A DNA stretch of 64,000 nt from Stieleria marina (lineage in GTDB: Bacteria > Planctomycetota > Planctomycetia > Pirellulales > Pirellulaceae), in the NCBI GenBank assembly GCA_007741555.1, contig CP036526.1, forward strand, positions 496,001-560,000, read 5' to 3'. Both the position numbers and the translations under genes were made by a program. The notes under the pieces were generated by a model that saw nothing but the letters and a program-made list of their open reading frames with translations, made no database searches and was not told where the DNA came from. Positions 17,141 to 26,995 of this stretch are shown here, in pieces. Each line of letters opens with the position of its first letter. The first letter of the stretch is position 1.

Positions 17141-18640
17141 ATGATGGAATTCGTTTTCGCGAGCGGTTTGTTCGCAGTCGCTGATGCGATGCAGCTTAGC
17201 CAGTCATTTGCAAACGTGATGTATATCGCCGCTGCGGTGCTGTTTGTTCTTAGCCTGAGCGGATTGTCAAATCAATCGACCGCAACGCGAGGCAATTTGC
17301 TTGGCATCGTTGGGATGTTGCTGGCGATCACAGCGACGTTGGTTGGATACATGAGTGGCGGCTATCCCTGGATGGTGTTGGCCGTGATCCCGGCAGTACT
17401 GATCGGAGCAGCGTTGGCCGCCCGCGTTCCCATGACAGGGATGCCCGAGCTTGTGGCGCTGCTGCACAGTTTTGTTGGATTGGCTGCGGTGTTGGTGGGG
17501 ATTTCCACGTATGTGGGCGAAGCGGAAATGCGTGCATTGGTTTCCGCATCGGAGCTGGCATTTGATGGAATGCCTCTGCCCAAGACTGCAACGCAATTGA
17601 TGATTCACAACATCGAAGTGTTTGTCGGTGTTTTCATCGGCGCGATTACCTTCACTGGATCGATTCTGGCGTTCCTGAAACTCCGCGGCACGGTCGGTGG
17701 AAAGCCGCTGGCAATTCCGGGGCGTCATGTTTTGAATCTAGGATTGCTGATTGTCTGCGCGGCGCTGGGGGTTTGGTTTTGTCGCTCCGCCGGTACGGGC
17801 GAACCAGGCATGCAGCCGCTGATGTTGATGACCGTGATCGCGTGTTTGCTGGGAGCGCATATGGTCGCCGCGATTGGTGGTGCTGACATGCCGGTCGTTG
17901 TGTCGATGTTGAATTCCTATAGTGGTTGGGCTGCTGCTGCCGCTGGATTTATGTTGCACAATCACTTGCTGATCGTCACCGGCGCGTTGGTGGGGAGTTC
18001 CGGGGCGATCCTGTCGTACATCATGTGTGCTGCGATGAATCGTAGTTTTGTCAGTGTGATCTTGGGAGGATTCGGAAACGGAGCAGGCGGTCCTGCTGCG
18101 GAGATTGATGGGACAGTGACTGAGTTCAATGTCGAAGAGACTGTAGCGACGCTCGAAGAATCTCAGAGCATCGTGATCGTTCCCGGATATGGAATGGCAG
18201 TGGCCCAGGCGCAGCACTCGTTAGCCGAAGTCGTCAAGGTACTGCTCAAGCGTGACAAGGAAGTTCGCTTTGCGATTCACCCGGTTGCCGGTCGGCTGCC
18301 CGGGCACATGAATGTTTTATTGGCCGAAGCGAATGTGCCTTACGACATTGTGCTGGAGATGGACGAAATCAATGAAGACATGTCCGACACGGATGCAATC
18401 TTGGTGATTGGTGCCAACGACATCGTTAATCCGGCTGCATTAGAAGATCCCAACAGTCCCATCGCGGGCATGCCGGTCATTGAAGTCTGGACGGCCAAAA
18501 CTTGCATCGTGATGAAACGCGGGATGTCCGCGGGCTACGCTGGCGTGGATAATCCGCTGTTCTACAAAGAAAAAACTCACATGCTGTTTGGTGACGCAAA
18601 GAAAAACATCGATGCGATCTTGCGAGCACTTCAGGCGTGA
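17141..18640 (+). CDS. pntB: NAD(P) transhydrogenase subunit beta
   Basis: A 499-residue membrane subunit that binds NADP and forms most of the proton channel. Eight or nine hydrophobic helices fill about 5-300. The soluble NADP domain follows, with [13 protein letters not shown] and [19 protein letters not shown], and ends [11 protein letters not shown] as is usual. The first 20 or so residues extend slightly beyond typical PntB starts, so ATG 17144 or a later codon might be used. It lies directly after pntA. Its end converges with the modC gene, with only 24 bases between the two stops. Confidence 0.97.
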   Translation: MMEFVFASGLFAVADAMQLSQSFANVMYIAAAVLFVLSLSGLSNQSTATRGNLLGIVGMLLAITATLVGYMSGGYPWMVLAVIPAVLIGAALAARVPMTGMPELVALLHSFVGLAAVLVGISTYVGEAEMRALVSASELAFDGMPLPKTATQLMIHNIEVFVGVFIGAITFTGSILAFLKLRGTVGGKPLAIPGRHVLNLGLLIVCAALGVWFCRSAGTGEPGMQPLMLMTVIACLLGAHMVAAIGGADMPVVVSMLNSYSGWAAAAAGFMLHNHLLIVTGALVGSSGAILSYIMCAAMNRSFVSVILGGFGNGAGGPAAEIDGTVTEFNVEETVATLEESQSIVIVPGYGMAVAQAQHSLAEVVKVLLKRDKEVRFAIHPVAGRLPGHMNVLLAEANVPYDIVLEMDEINEDMSDTDAILVIGANDIVNPAALEDPNSPIAGMPVIEVWTAKTCIVMKRGMSAGYAGVDNPLFYKEKTHMLFGDAKKNIDAILRALQA

Positions 18641-18664
18641 TACGTTGGTCCACGGCCAAAGCAA

Positions 18665-19297
18665 TTACGAAAGCACGCCGTCGTCCAGTGTTAGCCGTAT
18701 GTCCGCCAACGCATCGGCTTCTTCATGGCTGTGAGTGACGTGCAGAGTCGTCACGCCGGTTTTTGTTTTGACATCCCGTAGCAATTCTTGCATTTCGTTG
18801 CGTGTGGCGTCGTCCAACGCACTTAGCGGTTCGTCCAACAACAGCACTGATGGGCGGAATGACAGTGCGCGTCCGAGCGCGACTCGCTGTGATTCGCCAC
18901 CGCTTAGTCCCGTGATGCTGCGATCTAGCAAGTGGGTGATGTCCAGCACTTCGGCCATCTCGGCCGCGCGTTCTTGGATGTCAGCGGCGGACCACCTGCG
19001 TAGTCGCAACGCAAATTCGATGTGACCTCGCACCGTAAAGGTTGGAAAGAGAGCCAGATCTTGGGGCACGTATCCAATCTGTCTGTCGCCAGGTGACCAG
19101 TCGGTCACATCCACCTGGTCAACCAGGATTTTTCCCGCCGACGGTTTTCGCAATCCACAAATGGTTTCAAGGATGGTGGTTTTGCCGCGTCCGGTTCGCC
19201 CCATCAGCATGGCGTATTGCCCGTCCGCGACTTCAAAAGAGAGGTTCCGCAACGAAAAGTCGCCGGCGTCGATCGCAATGTTTTGGAGTTCGATCAT
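18665..19297 (-). CDS. modC: ModC-like ABC transporter ATPase lacking the C-terminal regulatory domain
   Basis: A 210-residue ATPase that should energise the permease encoded just upstream. Walker A is GRTGRGKTT (33-41), the Q-loop is near Gln79, the signature LSGGE is at 131-135, Walker B VLLLDE at 151-156, and the switch His at 189. Typical ModC proteins are about 350 residues long and carry a molybdate-binding MOP/TOBE domain after the ATPase; here the protein ends right after the ATPase core. Its ATG overlaps the modB TGA by four bases, so translation is coupled. The cargo is assigned from the neighbours. Tungstate or another oxyanion is possible. Confidence 0.85.
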   Translation of the reverse strand: MIELQNIAIDAGDFSLRNLSFEVADGQYAMLMGRTGRGKTTILETICGLRKPSAGKILVDQVDVTDWSPGDRQIGYVPQDLALFPTFTVRGHIEFALRLRRWSAADIQERAAEMAEVLDITHLLDRSITGLSGGESQRVALGRALSFRPSVLLLDEPLSALDDATRNEMQELLRDVKTKTGVTTLHVTHSHEEADALADIRLTLDDGVLS

Positions 19298-20145
19298 GCT
19301 GACAATCCCGTTCCCAGCATCCGCAAGATCAAGAGTACCACCACGGCCATGGCCACCATCAATAGGGAGACAGCAACGGCGGCGTCGAGTTGTCCGATCG
19401 ATAGCTCCAGAAAAACGGTCGTCGATAGAACTTCGGTTTTCATGCGAGTTGAACCGGCAAACACGAGGATGGGACCAAATTCACCCAGGGCTCGTGCCCA
19501 GGCAATCGTGAAAGCAGCGATCATGCCTCGCCAAGCTTGCGGAATAGCGATTTGCAGGAACGCTTGTGATCGCGTGCAGCCCAGAGTGCGAGCCACATCT
19601 TCGGCGCGAGGGCTGATTTGATCGAACGTCACTCGCATGGTTCGCACAGCGAACGCACAAGCAACGGAAAACTGAGCCAAGATGACTGCGGGCCAGCGGT
19701 ACGTCACCGGAAAGCCAACGGTATCGCGTAGCCAATCCTCCAAACGCCAGCCAAAGATTGGTAAGTGAAAAAGGATCAGCAAGCTTAGGCCCAGTACTAG
19801 CGGTGGCAGCACAATGGGAATGTCCACCAGCGTGTCGACCATCCAACGACCGGGGAATTTGTATCGCGATAGTAGGTAACCCAGAGGTGTCGCGACCCAC
19901 AGCGAAAGAACTGCGGCAACCGTGCATGAAATTAATGTCAGCTTGAACGCCGATTGGATCTCAGGCTTTCTCAGCGCATCACGGAAATCGGTCCACGAAG
20001 TTGACATCATGTCAGCAGCGAGCAACAAAACGATTAGCAATACAAAACACGCGGAGATACCGCTCATCACCAAAAAGAACAAGTTGTCCGATCGCTGACG
20101 GCGTGGCGGTTGGCCAGACGGAGAAGCCGACGAAAGCGGTGGCAT
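19294..20145 (-). CDS. modB: ModB-like oxyanion ABC transporter permease
   Basis: A 283-residue inner-membrane permease with a cytoplasmic N-terminal tail of about 22 residues and six hydrophobic helices. The coupling-loop segment EDVARTLGCTRSQAFLQIA near 185 and the family signature ARALGEFGPILVFAG, then TEVLSTTVFLELSIG, are those of the ModB/CysT group. It overlaps modC by four bases and follows modA after 122 bases. Together the three make a complete importer. Molybdate or tungstate is the likely cargo, by family. Confidence 0.9.
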   Translation of the reverse strand: MPPLSSASPSGQPPRRQRSDNLFFLVMSGISACFVLLIVLLLAADMMSTSWTDFRDALRKPEIQSAFKLTLISCTVAAVLSLWVATPLGYLLSRYKFPGRWMVDTLVDIPIVLPPLVLGLSLLILFHLPIFGWRLEDWLRDTVGFPVTYRWPAVILAQFSVACAFAVRTMRVTFDQISPRAEDVARTLGCTRSQAFLQIAIPQAWRGMIAAFTIAWARALGEFGPILVFAGSTRMKTEVLSTTVFLELSIGQLDAAVAVSLLMVAMAVVVLLILRMLGTGLSA

Positions 20146-20267
20146 GCTGGATTGGGTCGGAAAGTGGATGGGAGGGACACGATTGTTGCGAGCGAAAACC
20201 TCCCGGTCTAGTAACGCCGCAAAGGTACTGCCAACGGCGCTAGTGGGAGCGATCTTTGCGACAAGGA

Positions 20268-21818
20268 TTATTCTTCGGTCTCTGGATCTTTACCAGGGAG
20301 AGTCTTGGTCGTATTGACTGTTTGGAGTTTCCAGCGGAAGCCTTCCGCTGCAAAATCGTCTTGTGACTTGGCTGAGCAAATCTTTTGAAAGAGTCGGCTC
20401 GCAGTTTCGGGATACTTGGAATCTGTGGCAACAGCCCAGGGCTGAGTGGCAGTACTGCAAGAGATTCCGGTAATCGGGTAGGCGTCGAGGAATTCTGCGG
20501 CGCCCGCTGCGTTGCTCAAGTAAGCGACGGCGGCATCCAGGGATCCGGCTTGCAGTTGATTGACCAGCATGTCACCGGTGGGCGACTGCACAGTGACGTT
20601 GTCCATCACTTTGGTTTGAATGCCACCTTCACGAAACGTCTTTTGTGTCAGCCAACCCATGGCACACTGTTTTTCGTGGCCGACGCCGACTCGGAGGCCT
20701 TTTCGAGTCAGGTCTTTGAGTGTCGTGATATTATTGGGATTTCCTTTTTGCACAAGGATTACCAATTCGTTTTCGGAAACGTCGACGCGTTCGGGAAACA
20801 GGTCGGTGACTTGGTCCATGAATTCGCTGTCGCAAGCAAAGTAAGCATCGGGGTGTTGGCCGGCTTTCATTTGTCCGACCAAAATGCCGCAGCCGTTGTA
20901 CACACGATTGACACGAATACCTTCGCGGCTTTCAAAGGCAGCGATGGTGTCTTCGATGGCGGGGCGAAGCATGGAACCGGCAAAGATATTCAATTCTGGT
21001 ATGTCTCCCCAGCTTTCTTTTCCATCAACGCGAAAACCGAATTCTTCGTATCGTTTCATGCCACGGTCAATGGCTGCGGCATAGCGTGCAAAGTGCAGTG
21101 CCGCTTGTGGTTGTTTGCTCGACGCAATGACTCCGACCGAGATATTGGCTTGTGCATCGGCCAGTTCTGGAAGCTCCACGAAATCGACCCCGTCAAACGT
21201 ATGCAGGACAGCATCAAACACAATTCCTGCGTCAGCGGCTCCAACGTCAATGTCGCGTGCTACGTCGGTCACCGTCGTGTGGGTTGCGGTCGTCGCATCG
21301 TCTAGTTTTTTCCACAAGCCGACTTTGGAGAGGACGTTGCGGGTTAATTTGCCGACCGCGGCCGCATCAGGGTTGGCTTGGATGAATCGAGCGTCCTTGG
21401 ACAGAAGGTCGTCGAACTGAGTGATGGACTTGGGGTTTCCTTTTCGGACGGCGACCACTGCCTGCATTTTGGCGACCGGAATGATCTCAGCAACGAGCTC
21501 TTTGTCGCTCGCCATTGCCAAGTAGCTGTCGTCAGCTGGTAAAAACAGATCGCCGGTTTTGCTGACTTCGATCGATGACAGCAGTGTTTGCGAGGGACCG
21601 TATTGGATCTGCAGCGGGCGGTTGAACTCGGCTTCGTAGTCGCTGCGAATCGCTTCCATCACGGCACGATTACTGGCGGCACAGAAAAGTACCAGAGGCT
21701 CAGCGGCTTCGCCATTGGCGTTGGTAATGGACGTTGATTGATCGTTTCGGACGAGCAGAAAGATCATTGCGGCCAGCAGCAGGCTGGAGCCAACTATCAG
21801 AGCGATGAATTTATTCAT
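20268..21818 (-). CDS. modA: Membrane-anchored double-domain ModA-like substrate-binding protein
   Basis: A 516-residue protein with two complete ModA-type binding domains in one chain, at about 42-270 and 275-495. Each has the family opening (LVLFCAASN in the first, LNIFAGSML in the second), the mid-domain VxxGNPxxIT motif (VRKGNPKSIT and VQKGNPNNIT), and an AAxxFxxYxxS-like end or its remnant. A single ModA is about 230-260 residues, so this is a tandem fusion. The N-terminus is a hydrophobic helix (4-23) without a clear cleavage site, so the protein is probably tethered to the membrane. The anion-coordinating residues cannot be checked by eye. The 310-residue unknown lies 63 bases upstream. 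Confidence 0.85.
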   Translation of the reverse strand: MNKFIALIVGSSLLLAAMIFLLVRNDQSTSITNANGEAAEPLVLFCAASNRAVMEAIRSDYEAEFNRPLQIQYGPSQTLLSSIEVSKTGDLFLPADDSYLAMASDKELVAEIIPVAKMQAVVAVRKGNPKSITQFDDLLSKDARFIQANPDAAAVGKLTRNVLSKVGLWKKLDDATTATHTTVTDVARDIDVGAADAGIVFDAVLHTFDGVDFVELPELADAQANISVGVIASSKQPQAALHFARYAAAIDRGMKRYEEFGFRVDGKESWGDIPELNIFAGSMLRPAIEDTIAAFESREGIRVNRVYNGCGILVGQMKAGQHPDAYFACDSEFMDQVTDLFPERVDVSENELVILVQKGNPNNITTLKDLTRKGLRVGVGHEKQCAMGWLTQKTFREGGIQTKVMDNVTVQSPTGDMLVNQLQAGSLDAAVAYLSNAAGAAEFLDAYPITGISCSTATQPWAVATDSKYPETASRLFQKICSAKSQDDFAAEGFRWKLQTVNTTKTLPGKDPETEE

Positions 21819-21881
21819 GGGAAGATCTTGGTCGAAAAACCAGGCGGGATGTGTGGAGGCAGTATGGCAGCAGTCGGGCGA

Positions 21882-22814
21882 CTACTTGCGTCCGGGAGGA
21901 ATCGTGAGGGTGGCGGGAGGTTGGTTTTGCTGTTGGTGCAGCGGTGTGTCGGCGGGGATTTCACCGTCTGCGCCGAACAACTCCGTGTCCCAGTCAGCGG
22001 TGATCAGTAAGTCGAATCCTGGATTGCGTTCTTTGACCTGGCAGGAACATGCTCCCGATAGAAAGACGGTTAGGTCATCGATCAATTGGTCGCTCAGTTC
22101 GTTTGCCGGAATGACCTCCAGTGCTCGGCCACGGCCAAAGATCGGAACAACGAGTGGTTCGCCGTTGCGATACGCGCTTCCTTCAATCTTAGTCAGCAGC
22201 GTGGATAGAAACACCTCCTCAGGATTATTTGCTGCGATGGTCAGCGTGCTGAACTGCAACAGCAAAGGGGTTTCGGAAAATAGTTCCGATCCGGGCAGGC
22301 CGATTCCTTCGGGCAGTTGCAGTTTGTCAGCGAGTAATTGGAAGCGATCGTCTAGTTGCTGCTTGATGGCTCGATTTTTCTTTTCATCTTCCGATTCGAG
22401 CACGAGCCAAACAATTGAGTCGCCTTTAAGAAGTCGACGTTGGATTTCCTGTCGCGCTGGCGAATCGGCCAACTGTAGTTCCGGCAAATGGCTGGGGTTG
22501 CCTTTCCAGACCTCTAGCACTTTTCCACCATTGACTTTGCAGCGTACAACAGCCTGTGCGATCAACGGGCCTTTGTCGCCACCGATCTTGCTGGTCTTTG
22601 TGTCGCGCGTGATCGTGATTCTCGGCGATGCTTTTCCTTGTCTCTCCAAGGCTGATTCTTGCTGCTTGGTCAACTGGTCCGGAAAGAAGACCAAGATCTC
22701 ACATGCGTCTGGTTTCCAACGTTCCAGTGCGTAGCGAAACACAGGGATGTTGCACGCTTGCGCCGTGGCGGCCAGCAGGCCGGCGATGATCAGTTGGGAA
22801 GTAAAACGTTGCAT
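21882..22814 (-). CDS. Exported protein of unknown function in the mod operon
   Basis: A 310-residue protein with a signal peptide (MQRFTSQLIIAGLLAATAQA) directly followed by CNIPVFRYALERWKPD. The cysteine right after the Ala-x-Ala site could be a lipid or disulfide anchor. The middle is a soluble mixed domain containing FGRGRALEVI and a CSC pair in GACSCQVK about 55 residues from the end. I do not recognise the family. It lies between the PQQ/LamG gene (94 bases upstream) and modA (63 bases downstream), all on the same strand. A role tied to that transport or quinoprotein system is therefore suggested by position only. Confidence 0.75.
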   Translation of the reverse strand: MQRFTSQLIIAGLLAATAQACNIPVFRYALERWKPDACEILVFFPDQLTKQQESALERQGKASPRITITRDTKTSKIGGDKGPLIAQAVVRCKVNGGKVLEVWKGNPSHLPELQLADSPARQEIQRRLLKGDSIVWLVLESEDEKKNRAIKQQLDDRFQLLADKLQLPEGIGLPGSELFSETPLLLQFSTLTIAANNPEEVFLSTLLTKIEGSAYRNGEPLVVPIFGRGRALEVIPANELSDQLIDDLTVFLSGACSCQVKERNPGFDLLITADWDTELFGADGEIPADTPLHQQQNQPPATLTIPPGRK

Positions 22815-22908
22815 GGTTTTGTAGCCCCGCGCCGCTGCGTTGCGGGCGTGGTAAACGAGTTTGGCAAAGTAGACGCGGCGCCTTCGTTCTTGCGAAACGT
22901 AAGGCAGT

Positions 22909-25900
22909 TTATTTTCCGAAACAGATGACTTTGCCGTCCAACGTTGACAGAAATAGTTTGCCGTTTGCGCCTGCTAGTCCGTCCCATGATGGAAGCGACT
23001 GCAGGTCGACGGTGTTGATGACTTTGCCTGTTTCGATGTCGACCGACAAAAGTTGTGCTCCGTCGTGTCCCTCCAACGCGTCGTCCTGTTTGGTCAACAA
23101 CCGCGTTACTCGGGGATCGGATTCGGACAGTTGTTTGAACGTGGCCTCTTCGTCGATGATGTCGGGTGGGCCGGCGATAAACAGTGTCTTTCCTCCCAGC
23201 ACCATCGCACGAACATAGATCGGCACGTCCTGCGTCCACTTGGGATCGACCAAGCTGTTGCCAGGTTTGGTGGAACCGCTGTCGCCTACCTTTTTACGTT
23301 TGCCGGTGAATTGAATCGCTTTTCCGAACTTGCCATCGACCGGTTTGCCACCCATGACGGTCCCGTTGTTGCGTTTGATCGAATGGTCGCGAGCCGAACC
23401 GTCATCGAAGCTTACCGCCAAGACCGCGTTGCTGGAAATTTCACTTCCATCGGCATGTCGCTTGCTGATTTGTTCTTTGGTCGCAGCAGCAAAATACAAT
23501 CGAACTTCGTCGACCACCCCTGATAGTTGCATGGGTGACTTGTAGTTGCCGACTGCGGTTTGGCCATCCGCTCCCACGTCCAATGGCTGGGCTGGATCGG
23601 TCTTGATCAGCGAGGCGGTCTTAGCGGTGCCCACACTTTCGCCATCAACATAAAGCGTCATTGTCTTGTCATCGGCAAGAACGCCAGCGAGATGGTGCCA
23701 GCCTCCCACGATGCGTTTCTTGCCGGTGATAGTCGTCAGTTGGCTGTCGGCGCGAACATGAAACGTAGGACGCCCGCCTTGAATCGTGAGCGCAAAGCCT
23801 TCCGATGGGCCGCCACGTGCAACGATCACACCTTGCGGTTTGGTGGCTGTCACCCAAGCCTCGATCGTCAACGGCTTGCCGGTCGGATCCAAGCTGGGTG
23901 TTTTCGGGAACGTGGCAAAGGAGTTCGCACCGGCGGCGCCCTTCTTTGCTAAGTAGTCTTTGGGGATCTCGGGCGGATTGGGGTCAGCGGCAAAGAGTTG
24001 GTGTTCAAGCGTCGTCGTCCAACGAAGGTATTGAGGTTTTCGGCCGTAGCCAAAAACATAGCCGTTGCCGTTGACGAGCAGTCGGCCCGACGGCGCAAAC
24101 CGGCCGGCTTGGTAGTAGCCGCCATGACCACCTGCAAAACTTTGGCCGAGCACCCAGTAAGATCGGTGGAACCAGGTTTCGTCCAGGAAACCCATCGGTG
24201 CAAAAATGTGGGCGTCTTCACCGCGTTGCTTGGAAGCTTGACCGGCAAAGTCCCCGGAATTGGGGCCGATTTCAAGGCGGTTGCCTTCCAAGTCAAACTT
24301 TTGCGACTTCATGAAAATGTGTTTTCCGTCACAGGACAGAATGTCGGGCAACCCAACCGGCATTTGCAAGATTTGGAGTTTCTCCTGCAAGTTATTGCCT
24401 GTTTCAGGATTAGTTTCATCCATGATCGTTTCGGAAAGTTTTTCACCATTCGCCAGATCTAATCGGAGCAATCGCAAACCGCCATCGAGAAAGTTCGACC
24501 GTCCGGCAACGCAGTAAACGGTGTCGTCGTGGATCAGCACACTGCCGTGAACCGGCCAGAGTGATTCGAGTTGCTCGTAGGCCATTGTGCGACGATCGAT
24601 CGGCGCGACACGGTAACGCCACGCCAATTCGCCCGAGGACGTCAAACAGTACACCCATCCATCGGTTGCCCCAAACACCACTCGTCCACGATGAATCGTA
24701 GGCGGTGAATCAATGCGAGCACCTGCGGTGTAAGTCCATTTTTCTTGGCCGGTGTTTTCGTCCAAAGCGTGCAAAGTGTGCGAGTCAATTTTGGCAATGT
24801 AAACGTTTCCCTCCGCGATGACTGGCGAAGTAATGCGTCCGCCAAGATCTGCCGACCACGTTTCGGAAACTGCGGCATCAACGGGGCGCGTCGTTGTTCC
24901 GCTGCGGCCCTGATCGTGTCGGTAAGTTGGCCAGTCGTCGGAGTTCTTTGGCGGCGCGTCGGTAAGCAGTTGTTTGTACGCCGCGCCTTTTTCTAGACGT
25001 CCTTCCTCAGGCACTTCGGCGGGAATCGGGCGAGTCGGTGCCATCGGGGCTAAAGAGTTAAAGCCAAAGAGTTTGGCTTCTGGATAACAAGCACAATTGT
25101 GTGGCGGCGCGTACGTCAATCCGTTGCAGGGCATCACGCCGTACAGGCACCCTCCGCGAACCCAGTGGTGAATGTCCCAGTGTTCCTTGTCAGGATCGAC
25201 AAACTCGATTCCGGTTCGCGATGGCATCAAGAAATTTTGCGTGCCTTTGGCAATGTAGCAGCGGTGATGAAACCAGTACGTTTCGACATCGGGGGCGAAT
25301 TCCTTTTTGACTTCGCCGGTGCGCGGATCGCGACCTTTGTAGACGCCGGAGTCTTTGCCCGAAGTCAGCGGTGCCAGCCAGACCAGGCCTTTCATCACCA
25401 TCAGGTCTTGCGGGCTTTGGTAGCCACTGTTGGGAAAATCGCTATTCCAAAGTTCCTCGCCGCTCTTGGCATCAAAGCTTTTCATTTTGCCGTCGCCGCC
25501 GGAGTACAGCACAACGTCGTCGTGCACGACCAGTCGCGGGCCAAAGTTGAAGGTGAACGATTGACGGCGGGTGACTGATTCGGACTGCCACACCGCTTTG
25601 CCGGTTGTCTGGTTCACACCGACGACTTTTTCGCCGTCGTGAAAGAAAACGTTGTCGCCATCGGCGGCCATTGTCAGGGGCGAAACTTTCGTTTTCTTTG
25701 CCCAAAGCTGTCGGCCGGATTCGATGTCAAACGCCATTAAAACGCGAGGCTCTTCGTCGTAAAAAATCTCGCGGCTGCGAGCTTGGTCGCCGACCGTCCC
25801 AAACAGCGGAACGTAATCTTGAAGTTCCGCTTTGCCTTTGCGGACAACTAAAAACAGCTTGCCGCCGGTCGTGATGATTTCTTCGGTCGCATCACTGCCT

Positions 25901-26796
25901 TCATAAGTCTGCACGGTTTCGCCAGTCGACGCGTCAAGTGCTGTCAGAGGTGCATTGAAACCAAGGGTGACGTAGACGTGTCTGTCGTCACTGACCAAGC
26001 GTCGAGACAGCTGGGTGGGGCCACTTTTGAGAGGCCATAGGTGTGTTTGCCATTCGTCGATGTCGCGTTTCCAAAGCACGCTGCCGTTGAAAGCGTCTCT
26101 CGCGATCAGTTTCCATTTGGAAGGCAACTGTATCGAAATTCGGCTGCCTTCATCCATGATGTAAAACAGTTTTCCGCCCGTCGAAACCAACGCGCTCATG
26201 CTGGCCATGCGATCGTGATGCCGTGCCCAACGCGGGCTGCCGACCCACTGTAGGTGACGCGGCGGCGCGACGACGTCGTCATCCGCTACCGAGTTGCCCG
26301 TGGCATCGTGCAAGTAGTGCGACCATTCGTCGATGTTATCAGGGCGCGGTTTGATCGTCTTTTTCCAAGTGTCGCCGTCTTTGATCAGTGCGACACCGTG
26401 GGGCACCAAGACACGGAGCACTTCGTCCATCGCGATACCATCCAGAGTATCGGCGACGAACAAATTGACGAGGTTGTCGACGTACGGCAGCGAGTCACCG
26501 TCGAGCCGGTCAACGCTGACTTCGCCGTAGACCTTCTTTTCACGAAGTGAGTTTCGCACCGACTTGATCATCGACGAATCTCGCATCAGTGCGTGAACTT
26601 GAATCGACGACTTTTCGCCAAGTGCGGCCAGCTTGTTAGCATCCGTTTCGCCAAGGCATACGACGAAACCGCCCGTCATGGCGGACTGCGACAAAATCGC
26701 TTTTGCATCGCTCGCGGCGTCGGCCCAAGCGGACGAGGAAAGCAGGCCGCACAGAAGAAGAACAATCGCAATAAAACGAGGCAAGCGAAGGATCAT
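22909..26796 (-). CDS. Exported methyltransferase-like/PQQ-propeller/LamG protein
   Basis: A 1295-residue exported protein with a signal peptide at 1-25. Residues about 28-145 look like a degenerate class I methyltransferase fold: GFVVCLGETD resembles a binding loop, and DNLVNLFVADTLDGIAMDEVLRVLVPHGVAL resembles the motif near strand 4. Then come two blocks of PQQ/PQQ-like beta-propeller repeats, at roughly 160-520 and 620-880 (LTALDASTGETV, LHALDENTGQEKW). A LamG-type domain follows at about 950-1120, and a final propeller blade sits near the C-terminus. Whether PQQ is bound is unclear. The gene leads a codirectional run with the exported unknown and modABC. Sheer size and four-part architecture make it characteristic of planctomycetes. 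Confidence 0.82.
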   Translation of the reverse strand: MILRLPRFIAIVLLLCGLLSSSAWADAASDAKAILSQSAMTGGFVVCLGETDANKLAALGEKSSIQVHALMRDSSMIKSVRNSLREKKVYGEVSVDRLDGDSLPYVDNLVNLFVADTLDGIAMDEVLRVLVPHGVALIKDGDTWKKTIKPRPDNIDEWSHYLHDATGNSVADDDVVAPPRHLQWVGSPRWARHHDRMASMSALVSTGGKLFYIMDEGSRISIQLPSKWKLIARDAFNGSVLWKRDIDEWQTHLWPLKSGPTQLSRRLVSDDRHVYVTLGFNAPLTALDASTGETVQTYEGSDATEEIITTGGKLFLVVRKGKAELQDYVPLFGTVGDQARSREIFYDEEPRVLMAFDIESGRQLWAKKTKVSPLTMAADGDNVFFHDGEKVVGVNQTTGKAVWQSESVTRRQSFTFNFGPRLVVHDDVVLYSGGDGKMKSFDAKSGEELWNSDFPNSGYQSPQDLMVMKGLVWLAPLTSGKDSGVYKGRDPRTGEVKKEFAPDVETYWFHHRCYIAKGTQNFLMPSRTGIEFVDPDKEHWDIHHWVRGGCLYGVMPCNGLTYAPPHNCACYPEAKLFGFNSLAPMAPTRPIPAEVPEEGRLEKGAAYKQLLTDAPPKNSDDWPTYRHDQGRSGTTTRPVDAAVSETWSADLGGRITSPVIAEGNVYIAKIDSHTLHALDENTGQEKWTYTAGARIDSPPTIHRGRVVFGATDGWVYCLTSSGELAWRYRVAPIDRRTMAYEQLESLWPVHGSVLIHDDTVYCVAGRSNFLDGGLRLLRLDLANGEKLSETIMDETNPETGNNLQEKLQILQMPVGLPDILSCDGKHIFMKSQKFDLEGNRLEIGPNSGDFAGQASKQRGEDAHIFAPMGFLDETWFHRSYWVLGQSFAGGHGGYYQAGRFAPSGRLLVNGNGYVFGYGRKPQYLRWTTTLEHQLFAADPNPPEIPKDYLAKKGAAGANSFATFPKTPSLDPTGKPLTIEAWVTATKPQGVIVARGGPSEGFALTIQGGRPTFHVRADSQLTTITGKKRIVGGWHHLAGVLADDKTMTLYVDGESVGTAKTASLIKTDPAQPLDVGADGQTAVGNYKSPMQLSGVVDEVRLYFAAATKEQISKRHADGSEISSNAVLAVSFDDGSARDHSIKRNNGTVMGGKPVDGKFGKAIQFTGKRKKVGDSGSTKPGNSLVDPKWTQDVPIYVRAMVLGGKTLFIAGPPDIIDEEATFKQLSESDPRVTRLLTKQDDALEGHDGAQLLSVDIETGKVINTVDLQSLPSWDGLAGANGKLFLSTLDGKVICFGK

Positions 26797-26995
26797 GGGG
26801 GACGCTCCTGAGTGGCAGGTCGGGGAACCCGAGATTGTAGCAGGGATTGGCTCGTGATTACGTTGCGTCTAGCCATCAAACGGTATCTTCAAAAGGCCGT
26901 TTGTCCGCTTTCTGCAGGGGTGCCAGTCTTTTTGTCTCTGTCGTATAACCTTGTCCATCTTCCCGTCCCCGTTTTCAGTCCACGAGACAACTGAA

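Noticed and set aside
20385-21305. A 306-codon open frame antisense to modA
   Set aside because: No recognisable domain and fully overlapped by a well-supported gene.
21805-22734. A 309-codon open frame antisense to the 310-residue exported protein
   Set aside because: Low-complexity Ser/Arg-rich translation with no signal peptide; the other strand has a signal peptide and fits the operon.
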